A stretch of 54,036 nucleotides of DNA, from positions 1-54,036 of the forward strand of contig CAYPSO010000017.1 in the NCBI GenBank assembly GCA_964413275.1, written 5' to 3'. How positions within the stretch are numbered: position 1 is the first letter of the stretch; the number at the start of each line of letters is the position of its first letter. The notes under the pieces are model-generated. The model was not told where the DNA came from, made no database searches, and worked only from the letters and a program-made list of their open reading frames with translations. The position numbers and the translations under genes are program-made. Source of the stretch: JAABRE01 sp964413275 (GTDB lineage Bacteria > Cyanobacteriota > Cyanobacteriia > Cyanobacteriales > JAABRE01). Of the stretch, positions 1 to 8,327 are shown in pieces.

Positions 1-450
1 TTACCTAAAAAAGTAACGGAAATTGCCATTCAATTCAGGGAAGTTCCCCTATTAATTTTCCAATCAGCCGCACAACAGTCTAACCCTAACGTTTTAGTTC
101 TACGTATTCAACCCAATGAAGGTATCAGTTTACGTTTTGAAGCGAAAATGCCTGGTGCAGATTTACGAACTCGCAGTGTAGATATGGACTTTAGTTATGG
201 TTCATCCTTTGGTATGGCTAGTGCTGACGCTTATCATCGTTTGTTACTAGATTGTATGTTAGGAGATCAAACCCTATTTACCCGTGCTGATGAAGTAGAA
301 GAAGCTTGGCGAGTAATTACCCCTGCCTTGGCTGCTTGGGATGCACCTAGCGATCCAACTTCTGTACCTCAATATGAAGCAGGTACTTGGGAACCCACAG
401 AAGCAGAATTTTTACTCAATCGAGATGGTCGCCATTGGCGCAGACTTTAA
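1..450 (+). CDS. zwf: Glucose-6-phosphate dehydrogenase, C-terminal part (5' end outside window)
   Basis: Open from base 1 in frame 1 with no start in the window; 149 codons to the TAA. It would oxidise glucose-6-phosphate to 6-phosphogluconolactone with NADP+, the entry step of the oxidative pentose phosphate pathway in the cytosol. The visible part matches the family's C-terminal domain: an IQPNEGISLRF strand, MPGADLRTRSVDMDFSY, a YHRLLLDCMLGDQTLFTRADEVEEAW helix segment, and a tail ending GRHWRRL. opcA follows 50 nt downstream, the usual cyanobacterial order, which supports the assignment. The catalytic half is not visible. Confidence 0.95.
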   Translation, partial: LPKKVTEIAIQFREVPLLIFQSAAQQSNPNVLVLRIQPNEGISLRFEAKMPGADLRTRSVDMDFSYGSSFGMASADAYHRLLLDCMLGDQTLFTRADEVEEAWRVITPALAAWDAPSDPTSVPQYEAGTWEPTEAEFLLNRDGRHWRRL

Positions 451-500
451 TCTTGAATAATTTTTAGTTTACCAAATAACCAAATTAAGTAATAATTGAT

Positions 501-1850
501 ATGACACCAACATCATCTCCCCCCTTAGTTTCCCTACAAGCTCCTAAAGATGTTTCTTTAGCCCAAATTGAAGCCGAACTCCATGACATCTGGCAAAATT
601 ACAGTCAAGATGAAGGTTTAGCCGCAACAAGGGCGACAACTTTTTCATTCTTAGTTTATGAACCCGACGAAATACAAACCCTTTTGAGTGCTAATGGTTT
701 TTACTCTGGCCCTATTGACGGCATAGCTGGGCCTAGAACTACAGCCGCCATTAAAGCAGCCCAAAAAGCCTATTCTCTGGAAACTACGGGCCAAGCAACT
801 CCTGAATTATCAGAAAAATTGAAACAAGAGTTAGAAAACAATAATGGAGCTACTAATAAAAAAGAAGCTCTAGCCTATTCTCCAGATTTAGCCGGGGCAG
901 GCATTGCTGATGTTATTGCTGCTTCTAATCCCTGTCGTATTATTACCCTGTGTCCTACCGTTTATTCCGATGAAGGGGTTAAAGTACAAGTATCCGCTTC
1001 TTGTCCCATTAATAAACAGACAAAAAGCACCCTAATTTGTTGTGAATATATCACTCTTAGTGGTACAGCCACCGCTTTGGAGCAAATTGGGGGAATTATT
1101 TCAGAATTAATGATTCCTGAATTACCCAAATTCGTTTGGTGGAAAGGGGCTCCCGATCCTGATTATGCTTTATTTAAACGGTTAATTAGTGAAAGCGATC
1201 GCCTTATTTTTGATTCTAGTATTTTTCAACAACCAGAAAACAGTTTAATTACTTTAGCCGAGTTAATTGAAAAAAATATTCCTATTGCCGATCTTAACTG
1301 GGCTAGACTCTCCCCATGGCAAGAATTAACCGCCGAAGCTTTCGATCCCCCTGAACGTCGTTCGGCAATTTGGGAAGTTGACCGTGTTACCATTGACTAC
1401 GAAAAAGGTAATCAGGCTCAACCTTTAATGTTTCTGGGTTGGGTTGCTAGTCGGCTAGAATGGCGGCCAGTATCTTATGAGCGCGAAATTGGAGATTACG
1501 ATATTATTAAGGTTAAGTTTACCACTAAAGAACAAAAAATTATAGAAGCCGAATTAGCGGGAATACCGTTAGCAGATCCCGGCACAATTATTGGTGACTT
1601 GATTAGCATACGTTTGAGTTCTACTAATTTACAAGCAGATTGCTGTACTGTTTTATGTTCAGAAACCACTGGATGTATGCGTATGGAGACAGGAGGAGGA
1701 GCGCAAGCTTGCAGTATCAGACAGGTAACTTCTGTATCCGATCAAAATACAGAGAAACTTTTAGGAATGCAATTACAACGTTGGGGAAAAGATACGCTTT
1801 ATGAAGAAAGTATGGCTGTTACTCATCAAATACTACGATTAATCCCTTAA
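501..1850 (+). CDS. opcA: Glucose-6-phosphate dehydrogenase assembly protein OpcA
   Basis: 449 residues, 50 nt after zwf and presumably co-transcribed. OpcA is the allosteric/assembly effector that activates and oligomerises cyanobacterial G6PDH and is linked to redox control. The sequence has the OpcA core: the LPKFVWWKGAPDPDYALFKRL segment near residues 220-240, SDRLIFDSS, and W/R-rich C-terminal blocks. Residues about 54-110 (DEIQTLLSANGFYSGPIDG, then GPRTTAAIKAAQ) look like a peptidoglycan-binding type 1 fold inserted after the N-terminal helix, which I recall as common in cyanobacterial OpcA. Several Cys residues (CRIITLC, LICCEY, ADCCTVLCSETTGC) could be redox active; that is inference. 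No strong ribosome-binding site precedes the ATG. Confidence 0.93.
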   Translation: MTPTSSPPLVSLQAPKDVSLAQIEAELHDIWQNYSQDEGLAATRATTFSFLVYEPDEIQTLLSANGFYSGPIDGIAGPRTTAAIKAAQKAYSLETTGQATPELSEKLKQELENNNGATNKKEALAYSPDLAGAGIADVIAASNPCRIITLCPTVYSDEGVKVQVSASCPINKQTKSTLICCEYITLSGTATALEQIGGIISELMIPELPKFVWWKGAPDPDYALFKRLISESDRLIFDSSIFQQPENSLITLAELIEKNIPIADLNWARLSPWQELTAEAFDPPERRSAIWEVDRVTIDYEKGNQAQPLMFLGWVASRLEWRPVSYEREIGDYDIIKVKFTTKEQKIIEAELAGIPLADPGTIIGDLISIRLSSTNLQADCCTVLCSETTGCMRMETGGGAQACSIRQVTSVSDQNTEKLLGMQLQRWGKDTLYEESMAVTHQILRLIP

Positions 1851-1859
1851 TCGGGTTTT

Positions 1860-1897
1860 GTCATTGGTCATTATTAAAATGACTAATGACCAATGAC
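1860..1897. terminator. Bidirectional hairpin between convergent opcA and PBP genes
   Basis: A 13-bp perfect inverted repeat (GTCATTGGTCATT, then AATGACCAATGAC) lies between two convergent stop codons and is followed by a T-rich stretch on the + strand. It is built from the TGACCAAT-type heptamer units common between cyanobacterial genes and probably ends transcription from both sides. Confidence 0.6.
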
Positions 1898-1902
1898 AAC
1901 TT

Positions 1903-3825
1903 TTATTTTTTAGGTTTAGGACGAGTGAAACTAGAAACAGCAGGAAAATAGTTGACAGGTTCATTTTTCATGGCCTCACGCATAAAAGATCGCCAAATTG
2001 GAGCAGCATGACCACCACCAGTTACACCACGGCCTAAACTGCGATAATCATCATTACCAATCCACACAGCAGTGGCTAATTGGGGAGTATAACCAACAAA
2101 CCAAACATCCCTTTCAGAAGAAGTTGTTCCAGTTTTCCCAGCAGCAGGTCGTCCAATACTAGCATTTTTACCAGTACCACCATTAATGACTCCTTGAAGT
2201 ACGCTAGTTAGAGAAGCTGTTGCCCATTGATCGAGAATTAGTTTTGGAGGTTGAGTATTATCTAAAAGAATATTACCTTGGCTATCAGTAACTCTTACCA
2301 TTACAGTCGGTTCAGAATGCCAACCTATACTAGCAAAAGTCGCATAAGCTCCTGCCATTTCCAAAGGAGTTACACCAACTGCTCCCAAAGGTAAAGAAAT
2401 AACTGGTTCTAAAGGACTTTTAATGCTTAAACGACGACAAACTTCAATTACATTATTCAGTCCAACTTTTTGTCCAATTACTACTGCCGGAACATTAAGA
2501 GAATTAGTTAAAGCTGTATAAACAGAAACAGCCCCAGAATAACCGCCGCCATAGTTTTGAGGACTATAGTAACCGCCGCCTTCACGGAAACGCACCGGAC
2601 TATCATTAACCATAGAATAAGGAGTAAATTTACCACTGGCAAAAGCACTGTAATAAACAAAAGGTTTAAAAGAAGATCCCGGTTGACGACGAGACATGAT
2701 GGCACGATTAAATTGGCTTTTATCGTAGCTAGTACCACCAACCAAAGCCTTAACAAAATGAGTACGAGGATCGACTGCTGCTAAAGCTACTTCACCAGCA
2801 CGAGAACCACTACCACGAACTCTTCGATGAGCATTACGCACTATTTCTTCAGCTTTAAGTTGGAAATAGTAATCTACGGTAGTTTGAATCCGCATTCCTC
2901 CTTTAAGTACCGTATCTTTACCAAAACGCTCATTTAATTCAGCAATTACAGCTTCAGTAATATAAGGAAGTTTACTGGTTGACCAAGCAGTAGGTTTACC
3001 CACCAGTAAAGGAGCAGAAGTAGCTTCTTTAGCTTGTTGATCGCTAATCCAGCCTAACTCAGACATCCTTTGTAATACTTGTGCTTGACGGCGTTTAGTT
3101 GCCTCATAATTAATAAAAGGACTATAATTTTCGGGAGCTTGAATTAAGCCTGCCATAGTCGCCGCTTCGGATAAATTCAATTCAGAAGCAGATTTATTAA
3201 AATAGCTCTGTGCTGCGGTTTCAACACCATAATTATTATGACCCCAATAAATATTATTGAGATACATTTCTAAAATTTCATCTTTTTCAAAAACTTGCTC
3301 AATTCTAACTGCTAAAACTGCTTCAGAAATTTTTCTAGTAAAAGTTCTATCTTTAGACAAAAAGAGATTTTTAACTAACTGCATCGTGATAGTTGAAGCG
3401 CCTTCTACCACTGCTCCTTTTTGCCAATTAACAACTACCGCACGACCTATACTGTAGGGATTAACACCATTATGGGAATAAAAATTACTATCTTCAATGG
3501 CTAATACAGCTCTTTTTAATTCTGGAGAAATTTTATTCAAAGAAACTACTTCTCGATGTTCTTCTCCATGAATTTTAGCTAGGGGAACACCCTTAACATC
3601 GTAAACATAAGTAGTCTCAGTGGGAACGTAATTACTCAGCAAGCGAACATCTGGTAAATTACGAAAGCTAATAGCTAAACCAACCAAACCGCCAGCGACT
3701 ACAGAACTAGCAAGCATGGTTAGTCCCAAGATAGTTCCCCCTGCTACCTGGGCAACTCCTCCGCAAAATTGGATAAATGATGAACTTTCTCGATCTTGTT
3801 TTTTTTCAATAGTGCTAGACGACAC
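1903..3825 (-). CDS. Class A penicillin-binding protein (PBP1A-like bifunctional transglycosylase/transpeptidase)
   Basis: 640 residues. It polymerises lipid II and cross-links peptidoglycan at the outer face of the plasma membrane. A cytoplasmic tail is followed by one hydrophobic anchor (about residues 25-53). The GT51 domain follows, with the catalytic E111-D112 in AIEDSNFYSHNGV and the QLVKNLFLS and EIYLNNIYWG-like blocks. The transpeptidase domain has S384-S-F-K387 as the SxxK nucleophile motif, an SLN triad in TNSLNVPA, and K564-T-G-T-T. Length is normal for short cyanobacterial class A PBPs. All catalytic motifs are intact. It is convergent with opcA and divergent from tyrS, so it is probably monocistronic. 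Cyanobacteria have several paralogues, so I give no gene symbol. Confidence 0.93.
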   Translation of the reverse strand: MSSSTIEKKQDRESSSFIQFCGGVAQVAGGTILGLTMLASSVVAGGLVGLAISFRNLPDVRLLSNYVPTETTYVYDVKGVPLAKIHGEEHREVVSLNKISPELKRAVLAIEDSNFYSHNGVNPYSIGRAVVVNWQKGAVVEGASTITMQLVKNLFLSKDRTFTRKISEAVLAVRIEQVFEKDEILEMYLNNIYWGHNNYGVETAAQSYFNKSASELNLSEAATMAGLIQAPENYSPFINYEATKRRQAQVLQRMSELGWISDQQAKEATSAPLLVGKPTAWSTSKLPYITEAVIAELNERFGKDTVLKGGMRIQTTVDYYFQLKAEEIVRNAHRRVRGSGSRAGEVALAAVDPRTHFVKALVGGTSYDKSQFNRAIMSRRQPGSSFKPFVYYSAFASGKFTPYSMVNDSPVRFREGGGYYSPQNYGGGYSGAVSVYTALTNSLNVPAVVIGQKVGLNNVIEVCRRLSIKSPLEPVISLPLGAVGVTPLEMAGAYATFASIGWHSEPTVMVRVTDSQGNILLDNTQPPKLILDQWATASLTSVLQGVINGGTGKNASIGRPAAGKTGTTSSERDVWFVGYTPQLATAVWIGNDDYRSLGRGVTGGGHAAPIWRSFMREAMKNEPVNYFPAVSSFTRPKPKK

Positions 3826-4055
3826 GGTTATTTTAATTCCTCATTTGAAAGACTACAATGGTTAGGCTTTATGAAAATTAGCTTTAAATTAAATTATTTT
3901 TGATCCCTTACTATTATTTTAGGTTCATAAATAGGACATAGTATAATAGTTAGACAATTGTAAATGAGTTTACTTCATTTTTAGAGATTTGATTATTAGC
4001 AAATGATAATTTTGTTAGAAGTAGTTGCGCTCATTGTCGAGAGTAGGTAAAGATG

Positions 4056-4061
4056 TATAAT
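4056..4061 (+). promoter_or_regulatory. Candidate -10 box for tyrS
   Basis: TATAAT lies about 50 nt before the preferred tyrS ATG; a weak TTGTCG lies 15 bp upstream. A second TATAAT at 3942-3947 is an alternative. If this box is used, the GTG at 4064 would sit at the transcription start and could not be the initiator, which favours the ATG at 4112. Confidence 0.3.
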
Positions 4062-4111
4062 CTGTGACGATAGCAAATAATCATATTATCTCTTTACAAA
4101 AAACAAGTAAA

Positions 4112-5326
4112 ATGTCTTCTAAAAGTCATCTTAAGTGGTTATACCGAGGAACTACAGAAATTTTCCCCCATCAACCTGAATCCGATCGTAGTTCAGAAAA
4201 CTTATCCTTATTTTTAGCACATACTAACCGTCCTTTGCGGGTTAAATTAGGAATCGATCCCACAGGTACAGATATTCATTTAGGTCATTCTATTCCTTTT
4301 AGAAAATTAAGGGCGTTTCAGGATGCAGGCCATACTGCGGTGGTGATTATTGGGGATTTTACGGCTCAAATTGGCGATCCTACTGGTAAATCAGAAGTTC
4401 GTAGCCAATTAACCACCGAGCAAGTTAAGGAAAATGCTAAAACCTATTTAGAACAATTACGCCCCATTTTAGATTTTGAGACTTCGGGGCGTTTAGAAAT
4501 TCGTTATAACTCGGAATGGTTATCTAAACTCGATTTAGCTCAAATTTTAGAATTATTGGGAACTATGACGGTAGGGCAAATGTTGGCAAAAGAGGGTTTT
4601 TCTGAACGTTACACCCAAGAAAATCCTATTTATCTCCATGAGTTTTTATATCCTCTAATGCAGGGTTATGATTCTGTTGCTGTCAAAGCTGATGTTGAAT
4701 TAGGAGGTACTGACCAAAAATTTAATATTACTGTTGGACGAGATTTACAACGTCATTTTGGACAGAAACCTCAGTTTGGCTTACTTTTACCAATCCTATT
4801 GGGGACTGATGGAGTTCAAAAAATGTCTAAATCTTTGGGAAATTATGTGGGATTAAAAGAAGATGCTTTATCTATGTATTCTAAATTAGAAAAAACTCCT
4901 GATGCGGTTATTAAAGATTATTTTGAATTACTAACTGATTTAAACTTGGATACATTACCCGAAAATCCGAGAGACTCGCAAAAATTACTAGCTCTTGAGG
5001 TCGTTTCCCAATATCATGGAGAACAATCAGCTAAAACAGCCCAACAAGCTGCTCTTACTTTAGTGAGTGGTCAAACTACAAATACAGAAGTTGTACCAGA
5101 ATATTCTTTGGCTGAAGTTAATTTTCCCGCTAAATTATTTCATCTGCTCAATGCTAGTGGTTTATGTAAAAGTGGTGGAGAAGGCAGGAGACACATACAA
5201 GGAGGGGCAGTACGTTTAGATGGAGAGCGTCTTACGGATGTTAATTTAACTTTTGACACTCCCCATGAACTTGATGGCAAGGTGTTACAAATAGGTAAGA
5301 AAAAATTTGTTCGCTTAGTCTCATAG
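4112..5326 (+). CDS. tyrS: Tyrosine-tRNA ligase (TyrRS)
   Basis: 404 residues from the ATG at 4112; an in-frame GTG at 4064 would add 16 residues (MTIANNHIISLQKTSK) that do not look like the family's start, so I prefer the internal ATG. It charges tRNA-Tyr in the cytosol. Class I signature HLGH occurs in GIDPTGTDIHLGHSIPF and KMSKS in VQKMSKSLGNYVG. A C-terminal S4-like RNA-binding domain (SGLCKSGGEGRRHIQGGAV to the end) marks the TyrRS-Z-like form. Next, pyrF starts 26 nt after the stop, so the two are likely co-transcribed. Confidence 0.95.
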   Translation: MSSKSHLKWLYRGTTEIFPHQPESDRSSENLSLFLAHTNRPLRVKLGIDPTGTDIHLGHSIPFRKLRAFQDAGHTAVVIIGDFTAQIGDPTGKSEVRSQLTTEQVKENAKTYLEQLRPILDFETSGRLEIRYNSEWLSKLDLAQILELLGTMTVGQMLAKEGFSERYTQENPIYLHEFLYPLMQGYDSVAVKADVELGGTDQKFNITVGRDLQRHFGQKPQFGLLLPILLGTDGVQKMSKSLGNYVGLKEDALSMYSKLEKTPDAVIKDYFELLTDLNLDTLPENPRDSQKLLALEVVSQYHGEQSAKTAQQAALTLVSGQTTNTEVVPEYSLAEVNFPAKLFHLLNASGLCKSGGEGRRHIQGGAVRLDGERLTDVNLTFDTPHELDGKVLQIGKKKFVRLVS

Positions 5327-5352
5327 TGGTTTCTGAAAAAAAGTAGATATTT

Positions 5353-6203
5353 ATGAAAGATAAAGTTATTGTTCCTTTAGATGTTCCGAGTTTAAAAGAT
5401 GCGATCGCTCTTTTAGATCGGCTTCCTGATGTACTATGGTGGAAAGTTGGGCTACAGCTATTTGTAAGTGCTGGCCCAGAAATTCTAAAAATTCTTAAAG
5501 ATAGAGAAAAACGTATCTTTTTAGATTTAAAATTTCATGATATTCCGAATACTGTGGTTGGAGCTTGTTTATCTGCCACAAAATATAAAGTAGATTTACT
5601 TACTCTCCATGCTACCGCCGGAAAAATAGCTTTAAAAACAGCTAAACAAGCCATNNNNNNNNNNNNNNNNNNNNNNNNNNNNNNNNNNNNNNNNNNNNNN
5701 NNNNNNNNNNNNNNNNNNNNNNNNNNNNNNNNNNNNNNNNNNNNNNNNNNNNNNTTACTCTCCATGCTACCGCCGGAAAAATAGCTTTAAAAACAGCTAA
5801 ACAAGCCATGCTTGAAGTAGGAAGCGAAGCAAAATTAATTGCAATAACCCTGTTAACCAGTCTTAACTCTAGAGATTTAGCTCTGGATTTAAAAATACCT
5901 TTGGAATTACCAGAATATGCTCTGCAAATGGCAATTTTAGCTCAAGAATCCGGTTTAGATGGAGCAGTTTGTTCTCCCCATGAAGTAGCTCAATTGCGTC
6001 AAGTTTGTGGTGATAATTTTACCTTGGTTTGTCCTGGAGTTCGTCCAAGTTGGTCAATTAAAGGCGATCAAAAAAGGGTAATGACACCTAGCGAAGCAAT
6101 TAAAGCAGGTGCAGATTATTTAGTCATTGGCAGGCCAATTACGGAAGCAAATTCTCCAGAGGAAGCTTGGCAGAAAATTTGTCAAGAATTAAGCAATAAT
6201 TGA
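5353..6203 (+). CDS. pyrF: Orotidine-5'-phosphate decarboxylase, interrupted by an assembly gap
   Basis: It decarboxylates OMP to UMP in pyrimidine synthesis. The left part shows KVIVPLDVPS, WWKVGLQLF and the catalytic FLDLKFHDIPNT block (D-x-K-x-x-D); the right part shows CPGVRPSW and the phosphate-binding GADYLVIGRPIT. A 100-N gap (5655-5754) is flanked by an identical 55-bp sequence (5600-5654 and 5755-5809). Deleting 155 nt joins the two halves in one frame as a 231-residue protein, the normal family length, so the gene is very probably intact and the apparent frameshift is an artefact. It sits between tyrS (26 nt) and a secreted hypothetical (9 nt). Confidence 0.93.
5600..5809. other. 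Scaffold gap with duplicated 55-bp contig overlap
   Basis: Exactly 100 N separate two identical 55-bp copies of pyrF sequence. This is what unmerged contig ends sharing a k-mer look like after scaffolding. The true sequence most likely contains one copy and no intervening DNA. Confidence 0.92.
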
Positions 6204-6212
6204 TTATCAAAT

Positions 6213-6737
6213 ATGTTGAAATTCTTGCCACTTGTAATAATTGGTAGTTGGCTAATGATGTTTTTACCAGCTTCTAGTAATCAATCAACTTCAACTTGTC
6301 CTAATAATTTAGAAGATTTAACTTCCCTATTAATGCCCCAACTACCGAGCTATGCTAATAGGGTAATTCAGAGAGCGCGTAAATTAAAAAGGGATTATGA
6401 CTTATATAGTTATGTGGTACTTGCTGGAAAGCCGGAATTTCAGCCTCTTAATTTAACTCATCAAGAATATACTCCTGTTTTTCCTGAAACTTCTCAGCAG
6501 TTATTTTTAACAACATTAGAACGTAAATATATAGATAATAGGCTAGTGGAAACTCAAAATTATCATTGGATATTTTTAACTCATACCTCAAATGGTTGGA
6601 AATTGGTACTGAGTTTTTCTCGCTTCGGCTCATCTTTTCCTAATAGCATCCCGTATCCCATCCAAGAAACTACCGATAGCGTTATTGGTGAAACTATGCG
6701 TTTATTATTGAGAGATTGTGAGGCCGGTAGTTTGTAA
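6213..6737 (+). CDS. Conserved hypothetical exported protein
   Basis: 174 residues. I do not recognise a named family. The N-terminus (MLKFLPLVIIGSWLMMFLPASS) is a signal peptide or lipoprotein-like anchor without a clear lipobox; the mature part begins with NQSTSTCPNN and has one further Cys near the end (LLLRDCEAG), which could form a disulfide with it. A LPSYANRVIQRARKLKRDY helix and a YHWIFLTHTSNGWKLV strand pair suggest a small alpha/beta periplasmic domain. It starts 9 nt after the pyrF stop and so is probably the last gene of the tyrS-pyrF unit. Confidence 0.75.
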   Translation: MLKFLPLVIIGSWLMMFLPASSNQSTSTCPNNLEDLTSLLMPQLPSYANRVIQRARKLKRDYDLYSYVVLAGKPEFQPLNLTHQEYTPVFPETSQQLFLTTLERKYIDNRLVETQNYHWIFLTHTSNGWKLVLSFSRFGSSFPNSIPYPIQETTDSVIGETMRLLLRDCEAGSL

Positions 6738-6931
6738 TCAATAAATTAAAATAAATCTCAATAATTACAGCAATTATTAATAAAGGTGCTATCATGTAGT
6801 CTGAGAATAAAGATATAAAGATAGAATTTATATTCAGTATTGCAGGGGTCAGCCAAAAAGTATTGATTTAGCTCTTTTCTAAGAATATCGTCTCTCTCAG
6901 CCCAACACTTGTCTAGGAGACAATAGATAAT

Positions 6932-7219
6932 ATGTCAATTTATGTAGGTAATTTATCCTATGACGTTAGTCAACAAGACTTAAATGAAGTCTTTGCCGAA
7001 TATGGAACTGTCAAATCAGTTCATATTCCGACAGATCGCGAAACAGGCCGTGTTCGCGGTTTTGCCTTTGTAGAAATGGAATCAGAAGCAGAAGAAGATA
7101 AAGCGATTGAAGCTTTAGATGGTGCTGAATGGATGAATCGAAATCTCAAGGTTAACAAAGCTAAACCTCGTGAAAATAGAAATTCCTTTAGTGGTGGTCG
7201 TCGAAATAATCGCTTCTAA
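6932..7219 (+). CDS. rbp: RRM-type RNA-binding protein (cyanobacterial Rbp)
   Basis: 95 residues with one RRM: RNP2 is IYVGNLSY at residues 3-10 and RNP1 is RGFAFVEM at about 43-50. The tail is short (SFSGGRRNNRF), a reduced glycine-rich region. Proteins of this family bind RNA in the cytosol; several are cold-induced and some help localise thylakoid-protein mRNAs. The roughly 190-nt upstream region has a long untranslated segment before the ATG, as expected for cold-regulated rbp genes, but I cannot show regulation from sequence. A basic small protein follows 103 nt downstream. Confidence 0.9.
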   Translation: MSIYVGNLSYDVSQQDLNEVFAEYGTVKSVHIPTDRETGRVRGFAFVEMESEAEEDKAIEALDGAEWMNRNLKVNKAKPRENRNSFSGGRRNNRF

Positions 7220-7322
7220 TTTTTAAACTTAAGTTCAGTGACGCTTCTGGGAATAACATGGATTAATTCTACAGGAAATTCCCTAGAGGTGTTTTGTTGT
7301 TTCAATGGAGAGCGATTGACTG

Positions 7323-7529
7323 ATGGCGAAACGTCGCAACGCAAAAAAAGAGAAAGCAGCTCGAAATAAAATTAATGCTCGGAAGTTTTGTAAACCATCT
7401 TCTCGTTATGATAAAAGGGGTAAAAGATGGTTTAACAACAATAATAATAATGAGAGTGCTGAAACAAAATCTTTGGAAACTGAGTCTAACCAATCTGGAT
7501 CATCTGAATCTAAATCTACTCAGGAGTAA
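7323..7529 (+). CDS. Small basic hypothetical protein with poly-Asn run
   Basis: 68 residues. The N-terminal half is strongly basic (MAKRRNAKKEKAARNKINAR), then a KRGKRW segment, six consecutive Asn encoded by AAC/AAT triplets, and an acidic Ser/Glu-rich tail. The basic start resembles small cyanobacterial proteins I have seen near rbp genes, but I know no function; RNA or ribosome association is a guess from charge. The triplet run makes the length prone to change. An overlapping frame at 7375-7557 lacks such composition and is a shadow. Confidence 0.65.
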   Translation: MAKRRNAKKEKAARNKINARKFCKPSSRYDKRGKRWFNNNNNNESAETKSLETESNQSGSSESKSTQE

Positions 7530-7657
7530 CCTGTCAGACACTAATTTTATATTGTAAGCTATCACATCTGTAAAAGTGATATTGTAGGGTACAACAGAAT
7601 TATCTAGTTATACAAAACTTCGAGTCTGACGTACCCTACTGCATAATATGGTAGTTT

Positions 7658-7694
7658 AAATGGGATGCTGTAGGTATGCTACGGCATCCCATTT
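7658..7694 (+). terminator. Strong hairpin downstream of the rbp region
   Basis: A 16-bp stem (AAATGGGATGCTGTAG with CTACGGCATCCCATTT, one G-U) closes a 5-nt loop. No long T-run follows, so it may be an RNA 3' end stabiliser rather than a classical terminator. A second pairing, GTAGGGTAC (7584-7592) with GTACCCTAC (7631-7639), lies just before it. Confidence 0.5.
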
Positions 7695-7700
7695 TAGTTA

Positions 7701-7850
7701 AATATAAAGTAATTGTAAAATCTTAAGGCAGTATCCACCCAAGCCTAAAAAATGCTGTTAAAGTGTAAATTGTTATGGTTATAGGCTTTTGTACTTATTC
7801 TGTGGCGATCGTAAATAAGTAAGTAAAGTAATTTAATTAAGAGATTAGGT
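7701..7850 (+). repeat. Upstream copy of a ~150-bp imperfect direct repeat before ndhD
   Basis: This segment matches 8123-8273 over nearly its whole length (shared blocks include AATATAAAG, AAAAAATGCTGTTA, ATGGTTATAGGCTTTTGT and AAGTAAAGTAA). The copy is 422 bp from the one adjoining ndhD. It holds no open frame. The ~800-bp gene-free stretch 7530-8327 also contains a GCGATCGC-based short palindrome near 7873. Confidence 0.75.
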
Positions 7851-8122
7851 TTGAAAAATATATAGTTATTTATGCGATCGCGTAGCGGCTCTTCGAGATG
7901 GCAATAATCTTTTTTTTAAACGCAAATATAATGAATACCGAAACTATTGAAATTAAATTAATACATAATCATAATCTCAGTTTTTGAGCTTTGTATTTTT
8001 AATTTGTACCCTCAACCAAATCTCTCATTACTTTTTCCAATTGGTATAATACTTATTTATAAGGACTAATTTTTATTGTTCCTTCGGCTTCTTTTAGAGA
8101 TTTAAACTTAAATAGTATTTTA

Positions 8123-8273
8123 AATATAAAGCAATTATAAAATATTGGTACAGTATCCGCTCAACCATAAAAAATGCTGTTAGAGTGTAATTTGTCATGG
8201 TTATAGGCTTTTGTGCTTATTCTATGACCGCAAATAATAACTAAGTAAAGTAAATTTAGGAGAGACTAATAGG
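8123..8273 (+). repeat. Downstream copy of the direct repeat, directly before ndhD
   Basis: Ends about 55 nt before the ndhD start, so it probably contains the ndhD promoter or leader. The same sequence stands 422 bp upstream with roughly four of five bases conserved and small indels. Confidence 0.75.
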
Positions 8274-8327
8274 TAATTTCTATTTATTCTCTTTGTACTT
8301 GAGAAAGGACAATCAGCACAATATATT

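Noticed and set aside
5353..6203. pyrF as a frameshifted pseudogene or two genes
   Set aside because: The break coincides with an N gap with duplicated flanks; collapsing it restores a normal-length enzyme.
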